From contig CAVRGG010000001.1 of NCBI GenBank assembly GCA_963720695.1, positions 1,178,001 to 1,242,000 on the forward strand: a stretch of 64,000 nucleotides of DNA, written 5' to 3'. Shown one piece after another: positions 7,867 through 16,735 of the stretch (positions are counted from its first letter, which is position 1; each line of letters begins with the position of its first letter). The position numbers were made by a program, and so were the translations under genes. The notes beneath the pieces were generated by a model. The model saw only the letters and a list, made by a program, of their open reading frames with translations, was not told where the DNA came from and did no database searches. This DNA is from UBA668 sp963720695 (GTDB lineage Bacteria; Actinomycetota; Acidimicrobiia; Acidimicrobiales; Ilumatobacteraceae).

Positions 7867-8781
7867 CTAGTAGCCCGGGTCAGACGGCCAGTTGGGCTGG
7901 AACAGATGCCACTGCTCGGGCGCTCGACGGATGAGGAACTCGAGCTCACGGGCGAGCGCTTGCGTGATCCGTGCCACGTCGTCGCGCAGCCCTCCACCTT
8001 GGCGCACCGCCGGCAGGGGTGGACGCACCAGGGCATGGTGCCCGTTGTAGGCCGAGGTGAAGTAGCAGCCGACAGGCAGGATCGGCGAGCCGACTCGCAG
8101 ACCGAGGGTGGCAGGCCCGGCCGGCAACGTGGTGCGCTCGCCGAAGAACTCGACGTCGACACCGTTGCGCTCGATGTCTCGATCGCAGAGCAGGCACACG
8201 ATCTCGTTGTCCCGCAGTGCGCGCAGCACGGCCGGCCCGGCCTTGGGTCCGGTCGGCACCACCGTCATACCCAGTTCCTTCCGCAGATCGGAGAACCACT
8301 CGAACAGCTCCGGCGGCTCGAGGGCCTCGACCACCACCGTCAGCTTGTAACCCTGATCCGTCATCCAGCGGCCCGCCCACTCCCACCCACCCAGGTGCGG
8401 CAGGGCGAAGATGCATCCGTTCCCGAGTTCGAGCGCATCGGTGATGTGATGGAAGCCGTCGACGGTGAACGATCGGTCGACGGTTCGCTTCGACAGGCTG
8501 GGCAGTCGAAAGCTCTCCATGTAGTAGCGGGCGTAGCTGTCGAAAGCCTGCTGCACGGCGACCCGCAGCGAGGTACCGCGCAGCGCGGGATTCACACGTC
8601 GGATGTGCCGTTCGATCATCTCGCGACGGGCCGGGCTGGAGAAGCTGGCACCGAAGCCGAGGGAGCTCGCCGCCGCGTTGGCGACAGGCCCTGGCATCAA
8701 CTTCGCCGCGAGCGACCCGAGTCGGTACGCGCCGACCGTGGCGGCATCGCTGGCGCGGCGACGGGGTGAAGGCTCCGACAC
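7867..8781 (-). CDS. patA: LpxL/PatA-like lipid acyltransferase
   Basis: The 304-residue protein matches the lysophospholipid acyltransferase superfamily of LpxL/HtrB, which in actinobacteria includes PatA, the acyltransferase that acylates phosphatidylinositol mannosides at the inner membrane face. I see the catalytic-type region ALPHLGGWEWAG (H-X4-E, as in HX4D/E enzymes), CDRDIERNGVDVEFFGE, and AGPATLGLRVGSPILPVGCY. It lies 8 bases downstream of the CDP-alcohol phosphotransferase gene, as pgsA1-patA do in mycobacteria, which supports the PIM assignment. The substrate is inferred from family and context. Confidence 0.8.
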   Translation of the reverse strand: MSEPSPRRRASDAATVGAYRLGSLAAKLMPGPVANAAASSLGFGASFSSPARREMIERHIRRVNPALRGTSLRVAVQQAFDSYARYYMESFRLPSLSKRTVDRSFTVDGFHHITDALELGNGCIFALPHLGGWEWAGRWMTDQGYKLTVVVEALEPPELFEWFSDLRKELGMTVVPTGPKAGPAVLRALRDNEIVCLLCDRDIERNGVDVEFFGERTTLPAGPATLGLRVGSPILPVGCYFTSAYNGHHALVRPPLPAVRQGGGLRDDVARITQALARELEFLIRRAPEQWHLFQPNWPSDPGY

Positions 8782-8789
8782 CGTCGGGA

Positions 8790-9533
8790 TCAGTCCCGCC
8801 GCGTGGTGCGACCGGCCCGGGCGATGCGTGTGTGGCGGCGCTCGGTGCGCACCACTCGCCGGGTCTGGCGCCGGCTACGCCGCATCTCGATCTTCGCCGC
8901 CGTGACGGGCGCGACCGCGGCCTGCTTCCACACCTTGACGAACCGCTGCACCGCGGTGATCGCGGTGAGCACCAGCATCACCCACAGGATGGGGAGCAGC
9001 AGCACCGGGAACAGCAGACCGAGGCAGAGCGCGATGATCCGCTCTGCACGCTCCATCAGCCCGCCCTTGGCGTCGAGCCCGAGCGACTCGGCCTTCGCGC
9101 GCATGTAGCTGATCACCGAGCTGAGTGCCATCACCGCGAAGGGCAGCACGGCGAGGCGAGGATCGTTGTTGTAGTGCTGACCCGCGGCGAAGTGCCACGC
9201 GACGCCACCGAACAACAACGCGTCGGCGAAGCGGTCGATCGTGGAATCGAAGAAGGCGCCTCGCTGGCTCGACGTGTTCGAAGCCTTCGCCAGGGCACCG
9301 TCGAGCAGGTCGGGCAGCGCGGCGAGCACCACGAGCACGAGTCCGAGACGGAGCCACCCGGCGCCGATCGCGACGGCGGCGCCGACTGCGACCAGCAGAC
9401 CGATCACGGTGAGGTGATCAGGGGTGAGTCCAGTGCGACGAAGGCCGTTCCCCAGCGGTTTCACGGCCTTGTCGACCGGAGTACGGAACTTTCCGTCGAA
9501 CATCGTGCCCAGGCTAGCCCGACTTCGGTCCAC
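8790..9533 (-). CDS. pgsA: CDP-alcohol phosphatidyltransferase (PIP synthase-like)
   Basis: This is an integral membrane enzyme that transfers a phosphatidyl group from CDP-diacylglycerol to an alcohol, probably inositol phosphate given the neighbours. The CDP-alcohol motif is visible as DLLDGALAK...RGAFFDSTIDR near residues 75-103, with the usual four Asp and Lys instead of Arg at one position. About six hydrophobic helices are present and the tail is very basic (RRSRRQTRRVVRTERRH). The GTG start at 9533 is preceded by GGAG at good spacing; an ATG at 9503 (MFDGKFRT) is the alternative and also fits the family. First gene of the pgsA-patA pair. Confidence 0.85.
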   Translation of the reverse strand: MDRSRASLGTMFDGKFRTPVDKAVKPLGNGLRRTGLTPDHLTVIGLLVAVGAAVAIGAGWLRLGLVLVVLAALPDLLDGALAKASNTSSQRGAFFDSTIDRFADALLFGGVAWHFAAGQHYNNDPRLAVLPFAVMALSSVISYMRAKAESLGLDAKGGLMERAERIIALCLGLLFPVLLLPILWVMLVLTAITAVQRFVKVWKQAAVAPVTAAKIEMRRSRRQTRRVVRTERRHTRIARAGRTTRRD

Positions 9534-9577
9534 CTGGGGGCTCCCGCGTCCGCCGCACGAGGTGCGATCATGGACGG

Positions 9578-9877
9578 ATGAGCAACTCCTCCCCCGACGA
9601 TCTCGCCGTCGCGTTCCGTTCGTTCACCCGCCGACTTCACGAAGCCCAGGGCGACGCGCCCGCCGAGACCACGGCGAGTGCGACTGCGGAGTGTCACTCG
9701 CAACTGGCCGCTGCGGGACGCCTGCTGGGCACATCGGCCGACCCGGAGTCGATCGCCGACGCGATCAGCAACCGACCCGCCGACGAATGGGACGAGCCCA
9801 CCCTCGATGCACTGCGCACGATCGCACTCGACCTGGGTCGCCTCGTGCGCCATGTCGCCAGCCTCACCGAGGGCTGA
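9578..9877 (+). CDS. hypothetical protein, 99 residues
   Basis: A small, soluble, acidic, Ala-rich protein with predicted helices and no membrane segment, signal or recognised motif. It starts with ATG at 9578, divergent from pgsA with 44 bases between starts. Codon use is GC-rich at third positions like its neighbours, which supports it as real. It ends just before hairpin repeat copy A. No function can be proposed. Confidence 0.5.
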   Translation: MSNSSPDDLAVAFRSFTRRLHEAQGDAPAETTASATAECHSQLAAAGRLLGTSADPESIADAISNRPADEWDEPTLDALRTIALDLGRLVRHVASLTEG

Positions 9878-9909
9878 CCCGATCTCGATCTCGATCGTCG
9901 ACTAGACAG

Positions 9910-9992
9910 CTACTGGGTCGGCCTGTTCCCGGTGTCCGGGAACGATCCGGACCAGAAGCGTGGGTGGGAGGATCGCTGACCAGAAACCGAGG
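9910..9992 (-). repeat. dispersed hairpin repeat, copy A
   Basis: Two 23-nt arms at 9910-9932 and 9936-9958 flank a 3-nt loop, with the inner 8 bp perfect (GTTCCCGG/CCGGGAAC) and 17 of 23 positions paired overall. A third, arm-like segment lies at 9970-9989. It shares design and core bases with copies at 42335-42414 and 53101-53200. It sits between the 3' ends of two converging genes, so it could act as a bidirectional terminator. Confidence 0.75.
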
Positions 9993-9994
9993 GG

Positions 9995-10498
9995 TCAGAC
10001 GTCCCAGTCCTCGAGGGGGTTGTCCTGGACGAGGTGTTCCTTCACGGACCCGTCGACGGCATCGACGAGCACCAGACCCCGGCGGCGGGGCGGGTCCTCC
10101 TCGGAGTAGACGAGCACGCGCCAGGTCGGGCGGCTGCGCAGGCCACGCCACACCTGCTGCGCCGAGGCGTGGCCGACGGGGAACCCGACCGCACCCTGCG
10201 CGGCGACGAGCGCCTCGCGCTCGTCGACTCGCATCCGCCATCCGGAGGTGAACGAGAACAGGGCCACGACGCCCAGCAGGATCGCGGCCCAGAGGAACCC
10301 GTCGTTGACCAGCGGCGACGAATCCCTGCTGGTCAGCCACAGTGTGAGACACACCGCGGCGATGATCGCGTAGAGCACGGCCGGCTTGCGACGACGGCTG
10401 TTGTCGGGGAACTCGTAGGGCCCCGCAGCGCCCGCCACATCGAGGTCGTGGGGCAGTTCGTCGCGGACGTCGTCGTGGTGCTCGGTTGCGTCGCTCAT
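9995..10498 (-). CDS. hypothetical membrane protein
   Basis: A 167-residue product from the ATG at 10498 (MSDATEHHDD). The N-terminus is acidic and His-rich, followed by two hydrophobic segments (about residues 40-58 and 68-87) and a cytosolic-looking domain with RVLVYSEEDPPRRRGLVLVD and an acidic tail ending EDWDV. I do not recognise a family. It is divergent from the dienelactone hydrolase gene with about 49 bases between starts. Confidence 0.6.
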   Translation of the reverse strand: MSDATEHHDDVRDELPHDLDVAGAAGPYEFPDNSRRRKPAVLYAIIAAVCLTLWLTSRDSSPLVNDGFLWAAILLGVVALFSFTSGWRMRVDEREALVAAQGAVGFPVGHASAQQVWRGLRSRPTWRVLVYSEEDPPRRRGLVLVDAVDGSVKEHLVQDNPLEDWDV

Positions 10499-10547
10499 GG
10501 CGTGCACAAGGCTACGGGTACCGGTGGCCGTGTGTCACGATGACCGC

Positions 10548-11255
10548 ATGACGACCTTGCGAACCGATCAGGTGGCGTGCGGCGAAGCCGGCGCGATGGA
10601 CATGCACATCTGGACGCCGTCGGCCCCGCCGACGGCCGCGGTGCTGCTGATCCAGGAGATCTTCGGGGTGGGTCCCTACATCCGGGCCGTCGCCGAGCGA
10701 CTGGCCGACGCGGGCTACCTCGTCGGCGCACCCGACGTGTTCTGGCGCTTCGCCCCGAACTGGGCTGCCGGCCACGACCAGGCGGGTCTCACCGACAGCA
10801 TGGCCGTCGTCCAACAACTCGACTTCCCCGTCGCCGTCGGCGACTGCGTGGCCGCGCTCGCCCACCTCGGCGCGCAGCCCGGCATCGCCCAGCCGCCGGC
10901 CGTGATGGGGTTCTGCCTGGGCGGCACGCTCGCCTGGGCCGTGGCCGCGAACGCCGATCCATCGTGCTGCGTCAGCTACTACGGATCCGGTGTGCCGTCG
11001 ATGATCGGCATGATCGACCAGGTCAGCTGCCCGACTCTGTTCCACTTCGGCAACCAGGACTCGTTCATCCCCAACGAGGGCGTCGACCAGGTCGGGGCGG
11101 CGATCGCCGGCAGGGAAGGCTTCGTGCTCAACGTCGAGACCGCCGGTCACGCGTTCGACAACCACGAGAGCGAGATGTTCTGGAACGAGTCGGCCGCCAA
11201 GGCCGCGTGGTCCAAGACCATGGCGTTCCTGAGCCTCTACCTGCCCGCGAGCTGA
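10548..11255 (+). CDS. dienelactone hydrolase-family protein
   Basis: A cytosolic alpha/beta hydrolase of the dienelactone hydrolase family, 235 residues. The Cys nucleophile sits in GFCLGG (about residue 125), with candidate Asp in GNQDSF and His in AGHAFDN completing the Cys-Asp-His triad; EIFGV near residue 39 is the usual oxyanion/Glu region. The family opens dienelactones in chlorocatechol breakdown, but many members have other ester substrates, and no catechol genes are nearby. The ATG at 10548 follows an upstream in-frame ATG that lacks family similarity. Confidence 0.85.
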   Translation: MTTLRTDQVACGEAGAMDMHIWTPSAPPTAAVLLIQEIFGVGPYIRAVAERLADAGYLVGAPDVFWRFAPNWAAGHDQAGLTDSMAVVQQLDFPVAVGDCVAALAHLGAQPGIAQPPAVMGFCLGGTLAWAVAANADPSCCVSYYGSGVPSMIGMIDQVSCPTLFHFGNQDSFIPNEGVDQVGAAIAGREGFVLNVETAGHAFDNHESEMFWNESAAKAAWSKTMAFLSLYLPAS

Positions 11256-11257
11256 GT

Positions 11258-12286
11258 TCAGTCGAACAGTGCCGGGGGCCGATCGGTGCTCGGCGGGGTG
11301 AGACCGATGTGCTCGTACGCGACCGGCATCGCGACACGGCCGCGCGGGGTGCGAGCGAGCATGCCCTGCTGGATGAGGAACGGCTCGTACATGTCCTCGA
11401 CGGTCTCGGGTTGTTCGCCGACGCTGATCGCCAACGTGCTGAGTCCGACCGGGCCGCCGGCGAACTGCTTGCAGATGGCGTTGAGGATCGCCCGGTCGAC
11501 CTTGTCGAGTCCGCGCTCGTCGACACCGAACACCCGCAGCCCTTCGCGGGCGGTGGCCTCGGTGACGGTGCCGTCGCCGCGCACCTCGGCGAAGTCGCGC
11601 ACCCGACGCAGCAGTCGGTTGGCGATGCGCGGCGTGCCACGCGAACGGCGCGCGATCTCCCACGCACCCTCTGGTGAGATCTGCACCTTCAGGATGCCCG
11701 CGGCGCGACGCACGATGGATTCCAGTTCGTCGTCGGCGTAGTAGTCGAGCCGAGCGACGAGACCGAATCGGTCGCGCAGCGGACCGGTGATCATGCCCGT
11801 GCGAGTGGTGGCGCCGACCAACGTGAACCGCGGCAGTGAGAGCCGGATGCTCGACGCGGCCGGGCCCTTGCCGACCACGATGTCGAGCTGGAAGTCCTCC
11901 ATCGCCGGATAGAGGATCTCCTCCACGGCACGTGACAACCGGTGGATCTCGTCGATGAACAGCACGTCGCCGTCCTCGAGCTTGGTGAGGATCGCAGCCA
12001 GGTCGCCGGCTCGTTCGAGTGCGGGACCGGACGTGATCAGCAGGTGCACGCCCATTTCGGCGGCGACGATGCCGGCCATGCTGGTCTTGCCGAGTCCGGG
12101 CGGGCCGGCGAGCAGCAGGTGATCGGCGGCCTGGCCGCGCATCTTGGCGGCTTCGAGCACGATGCTCAGGTGCTCTTTGAGCTCGCGTTGGCCGACGAAC
12201 TCGCTGAGCCGCTTGGGTCGCAGCCCGACCTCGTCGGCCTCTTCGTGCTCGGTGACCGGCGCGGGGTCGAGGAATTCGTCACGCAC
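11258..12286 (-). CDS. ruvB: Holliday junction branch migration helicase RuvB
   Basis: The hexameric AAA+ motor that drives branch migration with RuvA. The 342-residue protein has Walker A GPPGLGKTS (about residues 61-69), Walker B LFIDEIHRL, sensor GATTRTGMI, the arginine-finger region GPLRDRFGL and a C-terminal winged helix (TLAISVGEQPETVEDMYEPF). Length is normal. Its start overlaps the 3' end of ruvA by 8 bases, so the two are translationally coupled. Third gene of ruvC-ruvA-ruvB. Confidence 0.97.
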   Translation of the reverse strand: MRDEFLDPAPVTEHEEADEVGLRPKRLSEFVGQRELKEHLSIVLEAAKMRGQAADHLLLAGPPGLGKTSMAGIVAAEMGVHLLITSGPALERAGDLAAILTKLEDGDVLFIDEIHRLSRAVEEILYPAMEDFQLDIVVGKGPAASSIRLSLPRFTLVGATTRTGMITGPLRDRFGLVARLDYYADDELESIVRRAAGILKVQISPEGAWEIARRSRGTPRIANRLLRRVRDFAEVRGDGTVTEATAREGLRVFGVDERGLDKVDRAILNAICKQFAGGPVGLSTLAISVGEQPETVEDMYEPFLIQQGMLARTPRGRVAMPVAYEHIGLTPPSTDRPPALFD

Positions 12287-12875
12287 GCTTGGCTCCCAAC
12301 AGTTTCAGCGCGTCGCGCAGCAGCGTCGAGGCGTCGGACGTGGAGGGCAGTTCGCGAAGGGCATCGCGGATCTCCTCCGGGGCGTACCCGAGGCCGGAGA
12401 GGGCCTCGCGCACGTCGCCGATCGCCGTGCTCCCGCCACCGCCACCGCCCACCGGAACGGGGTCGAGCATCGGCAGGTTGAGCCGGTTGCGCAGTTCGAT
12501 CAGCAGCCGCTCGGCGGTCTTCTTCCCGACGCCGGGCACGAGGGTGAGTGCGCCGAGATCAGTGGTGGCCACGATGTCGACGAGCGCCGACGGCGAGTGC
12601 GTGGCGAGGATCGCCAGCGCGAGCGCCGGCCCGATGCCGTGCGTGTTGATCAGCACTTGGAACGTGGCGCGTTCGTCGCGGTGCAGGAACCCGAACAGGG
12701 TCTGGGTGTCCTCGCGGATGTGGTGATGGACGTAGAGGAACGCGGGCGATCCGGGCTCGAGCTCGCCCAGTGCGCGTGGCGTGACCGACACGAGGTAGCC
12801 GACACCGCCCACCTCGACGAGGACGGTGCCCTCGTCGGTGCGTTCGAGCACCGTGCCGCGCAGCGAGCCGATCAT
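12279..12875 (-). CDS. ruvA: Holliday junction DNA-binding protein RuvA
   Basis: RuvA holds the four-way junction for RuvB. The 198 residues start MIGSLRGTVLERTDEGTVLV (OB domain), then two helix-hairpin-helix motifs (THGIGPALALAIL and LVPGVGKKTAERLL), a Gly-rich flexible linker and a C-terminal RuvB-binding domain (AIGDVREALSGLGYAPEEI). The ATG at 12875 overlaps the ruvC stop by four bases. Confidence 0.97.
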   Translation of the reverse strand: MIGSLRGTVLERTDEGTVLVEVGGVGYLVSVTPRALGELEPGSPAFLYVHHHIREDTQTLFGFLHRDERATFQVLINTHGIGPALALAILATHSPSALVDIVATTDLGALTLVPGVGKKTAERLLIELRNRLNLPMLDPVPVGGGGGGSTAIGDVREALSGLGYAPEEIRDALRELPSTSDASTLLRDALKLLGAKRA

Positions 12876-13393
12876 TGTCCGATCGCCGCCTGGACGCGCC
12901 GGCGCATCGGCGCCGCGGCGAGATAGCAGAGTGCGAGTGCTGCGGCGTCGGCGGCGTCGGCGGGTTTGGGCGGCGCGGCCAGCCCGAGCCGCGCCTGCAC
13001 CATCCGCTGCACCTGCGCCTTGTCGGCACCTCCCCAGCCGGCGACCGAGTCCTTGACCTGGTTGGGCGTGAACTGCATCACGTCGCACCCGGCGGCCGCA
13101 GCCTCTGCCAGGGCGAGTCCACTGGCCTGGCCGACGCTCATCGCCGTACGGACGTTGGTCTGGAAGAAGACCTGCTCGACGGCGACCGCGTGGGGCCGGT
13201 ACTGGGTGAGCAACAGCACCAGTTCACGCTGCAACTCGGCCAGGCGCTGCGGCAGCGGCGACGACGGCGGGGTGCGGATGACACCGAGTGCGAGCGGTGT
13301 GGTGACGTTGCCGATCGACTGCAGCACGGCATAGCCGCACCGGGTGAGACCCGGATCGATTCCCAGTACGACGGTACCCTCACGCACGAACAC
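12872..13393 (-). CDS. ruvC: Holliday junction resolvase RuvC
   Basis: The endonuclease that cuts junctions symmetrically. The first catalytic Asp is in VLGIDPGLTRCGYAV, the second acidic site in AVEQVFF, and the C-terminal pair in ADAADAAALALCY. A KDSVAGWGGADKAQVQRMV segment is the usual DNA-contacting region. I place the start at the GTG at 13393, giving 173 residues, normal for RuvC; a GTG at 13387 is also possible, and the longer open frame upstream has no family match. Heads the ruvCAB operon, divergent from the secreted hydrolase gene. Confidence 0.93.
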   Translation of the reverse strand: MFVREGTVVLGIDPGLTRCGYAVLQSIGNVTTPLALGVIRTPPSSPLPQRLAELQRELVLLLTQYRPHAVAVEQVFFQTNVRTAMSVGQASGLALAEAAAAGCDVMQFTPNQVKDSVAGWGGADKAQVQRMVQARLGLAAPPKPADAADAAALALCYLAAAPMRRRVQAAIGQ

Positions 13394-13473
13394 GCGTACG
13401 AGGCTAGCCGATGCGGTGCCCGTCACCGTGGATCGGTCCGGGCGTGCGGTGGCCGGTGTGGCAGCGTACGGGA

Positions 13474-15547
13474 ATGCCCCGCCGAGCTGTTCCATGGTTG
13501 CTCATCGCCGCGCTGCTCACCGTCGGTTGCAGCGACACCGGCAGCAACCCCACCGGCAACGAGCGCAGCGACGACACGACGGCCTCGTCCACCTCGACGA
13601 TCCCCGGACGCCGGCCCCACCACGACCGCTCCCGAGGATGCGATCCTCACCGATTCGCTGCGCTGCGACCCGCTCGACGAGCAGGCCTGCCTGCTGCCGT
13701 GGCCGAACGACGCGTTCACGGTGCCCGACCCGTCGACCGTCACGGGTCGGCGGCTCGACCTCCATGTCGACAGCACCCCGAAGAACGCCGACGGCGTCCC
13801 GATCGACGTCACCGATCAGAATCGAGCCGACGGCTTCTCCCCCGGGTCCGCGATCCTCGCCTTCGTCCCGGGCGTCGACGTCACCCGTACCGGCATCGCG
13901 CCGAGCACCGACATCGGCGCCTCGCTGGCCGATGACGCTCCCATCGTGCTGCTCGACACCGGCACTGGCGATCGAATCCCCTACTGGGGTGAACTCGACG
14001 CACCTGCTCCACCCGGTCAGCAGGTCCTGATGATCCATCCCGCGATCAGCCTGCCCGAGGGCCATCACATCGTGGTCGGCCTACGAGCCATGAAGGACGC
14101 GAACGGCACCGACATCCCCCGCTCACCGGCGTTCCAGGCGGCGATCGACGGAACGCCGGAGCCGCTCGAACGTGCTCGCCATCTCCGCGAGATCCTCGGC
14201 TCGTTGGCCGGTGCCGGCGTGGCCACCGACGACCTCCACCTCGCGTGGGACTTCACCGTCGCCAGCACCGACAGCCTCAGCGGACGCATGCTGCACATCC
14301 GCGACGACGCCTACGCCTCGCTCCCCGGCGGCGTCGATGGTGACGGGGCGCCGGCGTTCCGGGTCACCAGCCAGAGCGATGCCGGCAACGTGCGGACGAT
14401 CGACGGCGAGTACGACGTCCCCAACTACCTCGACCTCGACGGCGGACCCGGCAGCTCGTTCGTCCTCGGCGACGACGGGATGCCGACACGGAACTCGGCC
14501 TCACCGACGTTGACCGCCTCGTTCCACTGCCTCGTGCCACTCACCGCGACCGGCGACCATCCGTCGATCGTCTACGGCCATGGCCTCCTCGGGACGCGTC
14601 ACGAGGTCGACGCGCTGTCCTTCGCGCCCCAGTCCAACCTGGCGACGGCCTGCGCGACCGATGAGATCGGCATGAGCTCCGACGATCTGGGCTACCTGGC
14701 GACCATCCTCGCCGATCTGTCGCTGTTCAACCGGCAGGCCGACCGGATGCAGCAGGGCCTGCTCGATCAGCTGTTCCTCGGCCGGCTGCTCAACTCACCG
14801 GCCGGTTTCGCCTCGTCGCCAGCGTTCCAGGCGGTCGACGGCGGCCCGCTGATCGACGTCGGCAACACGGTCTTCGTGGGCAACAGCCAGGGCGGCATCC
14901 TGGGCGGTGCGGCGAGCGCCGTCAGTTCGGAGTGGCATCGGGTCGTGCTCGGCGTGCCAGGCATCGACTACTCCCTCTTGCTGCCGCGCAGCAGCGACTG
15001 GCCGCAGTTCCAGACGATCTTCGACGTCGCCTACACCGACCCCATCGATCGGCTGCTGGCCCTGCAACTCATCCAGCTGCTCTGGGACCGGGGCGAGAAC
15101 GACGGCTACGCGCAGCACCTCACCAGCGACCCGTACCCGGGCATCGAGGCCAAGCAGGTGCTCCTGGTGCAGGCGTTCGGCGATCATCAGGTGAGCAACG
15201 TCAGCACCGACATCCTCGCCCGGACGCTCGCTGCGACGGTGTACGAGCCGTCGCTGGCTGCCGGGCGCAGCAACGACGTCGACCCGCAGTGGGGCATCGA
15301 CGCGTTCGACCCGATCTCGCCGAGCGCGGCGATCATGGTGGTCTGGGACTTCGGCACCCCTGCTCCCCCGCCGGTGAACCTGCCCCCGACGGAACCCGAG
15401 TACGGCAAGGACCCACACGGCGCAGGCTCCGACGAGCCTCGGGTGCTGCAGCAGGCGTTCACGTTCCTCCTGACCGGGGAGTTCTCGACGAATGCCTGCG
15501 GAGGGAACCTGCCGTGCGTGAGTGACGTGCTCAGCGGGGCAGGCTGA
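13474..15547 (+). pseudogene. secreted lipase/esterase-like lipoprotein, one frameshift
   Basis: A lipoprotein signal is clear from the ATG at 13474: MPRRAVPWLLIAALLTVGC with the lipobox at residues 16-19. After a Ser/Thr-rich linker the frame changes at 13602-13605, where a run of four C would need to be three. The rest then continues to 15547 for about 645 residues. That part shows an N-terminal beta-rich region (LLPWPNDAFTVPDP...) like bacterial extracellular lipases, and a nucleophile elbow GNSQGGILGG near residue 470 (Ser nucleophile). Substrate unknown. The length remainder is exactly one extra base, so this may be a sequencing error rather than a dead gene. It converges on the peroxiredoxin gene with a 17-base overlap. 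Confidence 0.7.
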
Positions 15548-15986
15548 GCAGCACGTCGATGAGCTCGCCCACCGGCCGGAAGGTGAGTCCGGCGATGGCA
15601 CGGTGCGCGTAGCGGATCACCCCGTGGGCGTCGATGATGAACACGCTCCGGCGCGGAAAGCCGATCGGGCCGAGCGTGCCGTACGCGGCGGCGACGGCTT
15701 TGTCGGTGTCGGCGAGCAGCGGGAACTTGAAGCCGTGCTTGCCGGCGAACTTCTCGTGGCTGTCGATGCTCTGCGCGGAGATGGCGATGACGGTGGCGTC
15801 GAGCGCATCGAACTGGGCCAGGTCGTCGTTGTAGCTGTTGAGCTGCTTGGTGCACACCGGCGTGTCGTCGCCCGGATAGAACACGAGCACGACGGGGCGA
15901 CCGAGGAACTGCGAGAGCGAGACCTCTGCGCCTCCGGTGCCCGGCAGGGTGAATGCGGGTGCCTGGTCGCCGACGGAGACGCTCAC
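15531..15986 (-). CDS. peroxiredoxin, PrxQ/BCP-like
   Basis: A thiol peroxidase of the AhpC/TSA fold, 151 residues. The peroxidatic Cys is in DDTPVCTKQL (about residue 45), after FYPGD. Bcp-type enzymes often have a second Cys five residues later; here that position is Asn, and the protein has no other Cys, so it should work as a 1-Cys enzyme needing an external thiol. Arg and Pro-rich features (GPIGFPRRSVFIID) are typical. The ATG overlaps the yebC stop by four bases. Confidence 0.9.
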   Translation of the reverse strand: MSVSVGDQAPAFTLPGTGGAEVSLSQFLGRPVVLVFYPGDDTPVCTKQLNSYNDDLAQFDALDATVIAISAQSIDSHEKFAGKHGFKFPLLADTDKAVAAAYGTLGPIGFPRRSVFIIDAHGVIRYAHRAIAGLTFRPVGELIDVLLSLPR

Positions 15987-16732
15987 GCGCTGACCGCCTC
16001 CATCAGTTCGTCACTGATGTCGAAGTTGCTGTACACGTCCTGCACATCGTCGAGGTCCTCGAGGGCATCCATGATGCGCAGGATCTTACGTGCATCCTCG
16101 GCGTCGGTCACTTCGACCGTCATGCTCGACACCATCGTGCTCTCGGCGGAGACGACCTCGAGACCGGCAGCCTGCAGTGCATCGCGCACCTCGTACACGA
16201 TCGAGGGCTCCGAGGAGACCCGCCACACCCCGTCGCCATCGGCGGCCACGTCGTCGGCACCGGCCTCGAGGGCGGCGAGCATCACCGAGTCCTCGTCGCC
16301 GCCCTGGACGAGCACGATGCCTCGACGACTGAACTGCCAGCCGACCGCGCCGGGCTCGGCCAACGACCCGCCGAGCTTGGAGAAGATGTTGCGGACGTCG
16401 GAGCCCGAACGATTGCGGTTGTCGGTGAGCACGTCGACGAGCAATGCCACACCGCCCGGCGCATAGCCCTCGTAGGTGAGCGTCTCGTAGTTCCCACCGT
16501 CGACGAGGCCCGCGCCGCGCTTGATCGCGCGATCGATCGCGTCGTTGGTCATCTGCGCGGCCTTCGCCTTCAGCACCACCGTACGCAGTGGGGCGTTCGA
16601 GGCGGGATCCGCGCCGCCTTCACGGGCGGCCACCTCCAGCAGACGAGCGATCTTGTTGAAGACCTTCGCGCGGGCCTTGTCGGCCGCGCCCTTCTTGTGC
16701 TTGATGGTTGCCCACTTGGAATGGCCTGACAT
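15983..16732 (-). CDS. yebC: YebC/PmpR-family protein
   Basis: A 249-residue member of the TACO1/YebC family, opening with MSGHSKWATIKHKKGAADKA. Family members act in translation of difficult (polyproline) sequences and have also been reported as regulators. Conserved SNAPLRTVVLKAKAAQMTND and YEGYAPGGVALLVDVLTDNRNR stretches are present. It lies between pdxT (4 bases upstream) and the peroxiredoxin, and is co-transcribed with both by spacing. The same yebC-pdxT-pdxS neighbourhood is found in mycobacteria. Confidence 0.96.
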   Translation of the reverse strand: MSGHSKWATIKHKKGAADKARAKVFNKIARLLEVAAREGGADPASNAPLRTVVLKAKAAQMTNDAIDRAIKRGAGLVDGGNYETLTYEGYAPGGVALLVDVLTDNRNRSGSDVRNIFSKLGGSLAEPGAVGWQFSRRGIVLVQGGDEDSVMLAALEAGADDVAADGDGVWRVSSEPSIVYEVRDALQAAGLEVVSAESTMVSSMTVEVTDAEDARKILRIMDALEDLDDVQDVYSNFDISDELMEAVSA

Positions 16733-16735
16733 GGC

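Noticed and set aside
12875..13470. N-terminal 200 residues of the long plus-strand frame over ruvC
   Set aside because: This is the shadow of ruvC/ruvA; the secreted hydrolase starts at 13474 in another frame with a clear lipoprotein signal.
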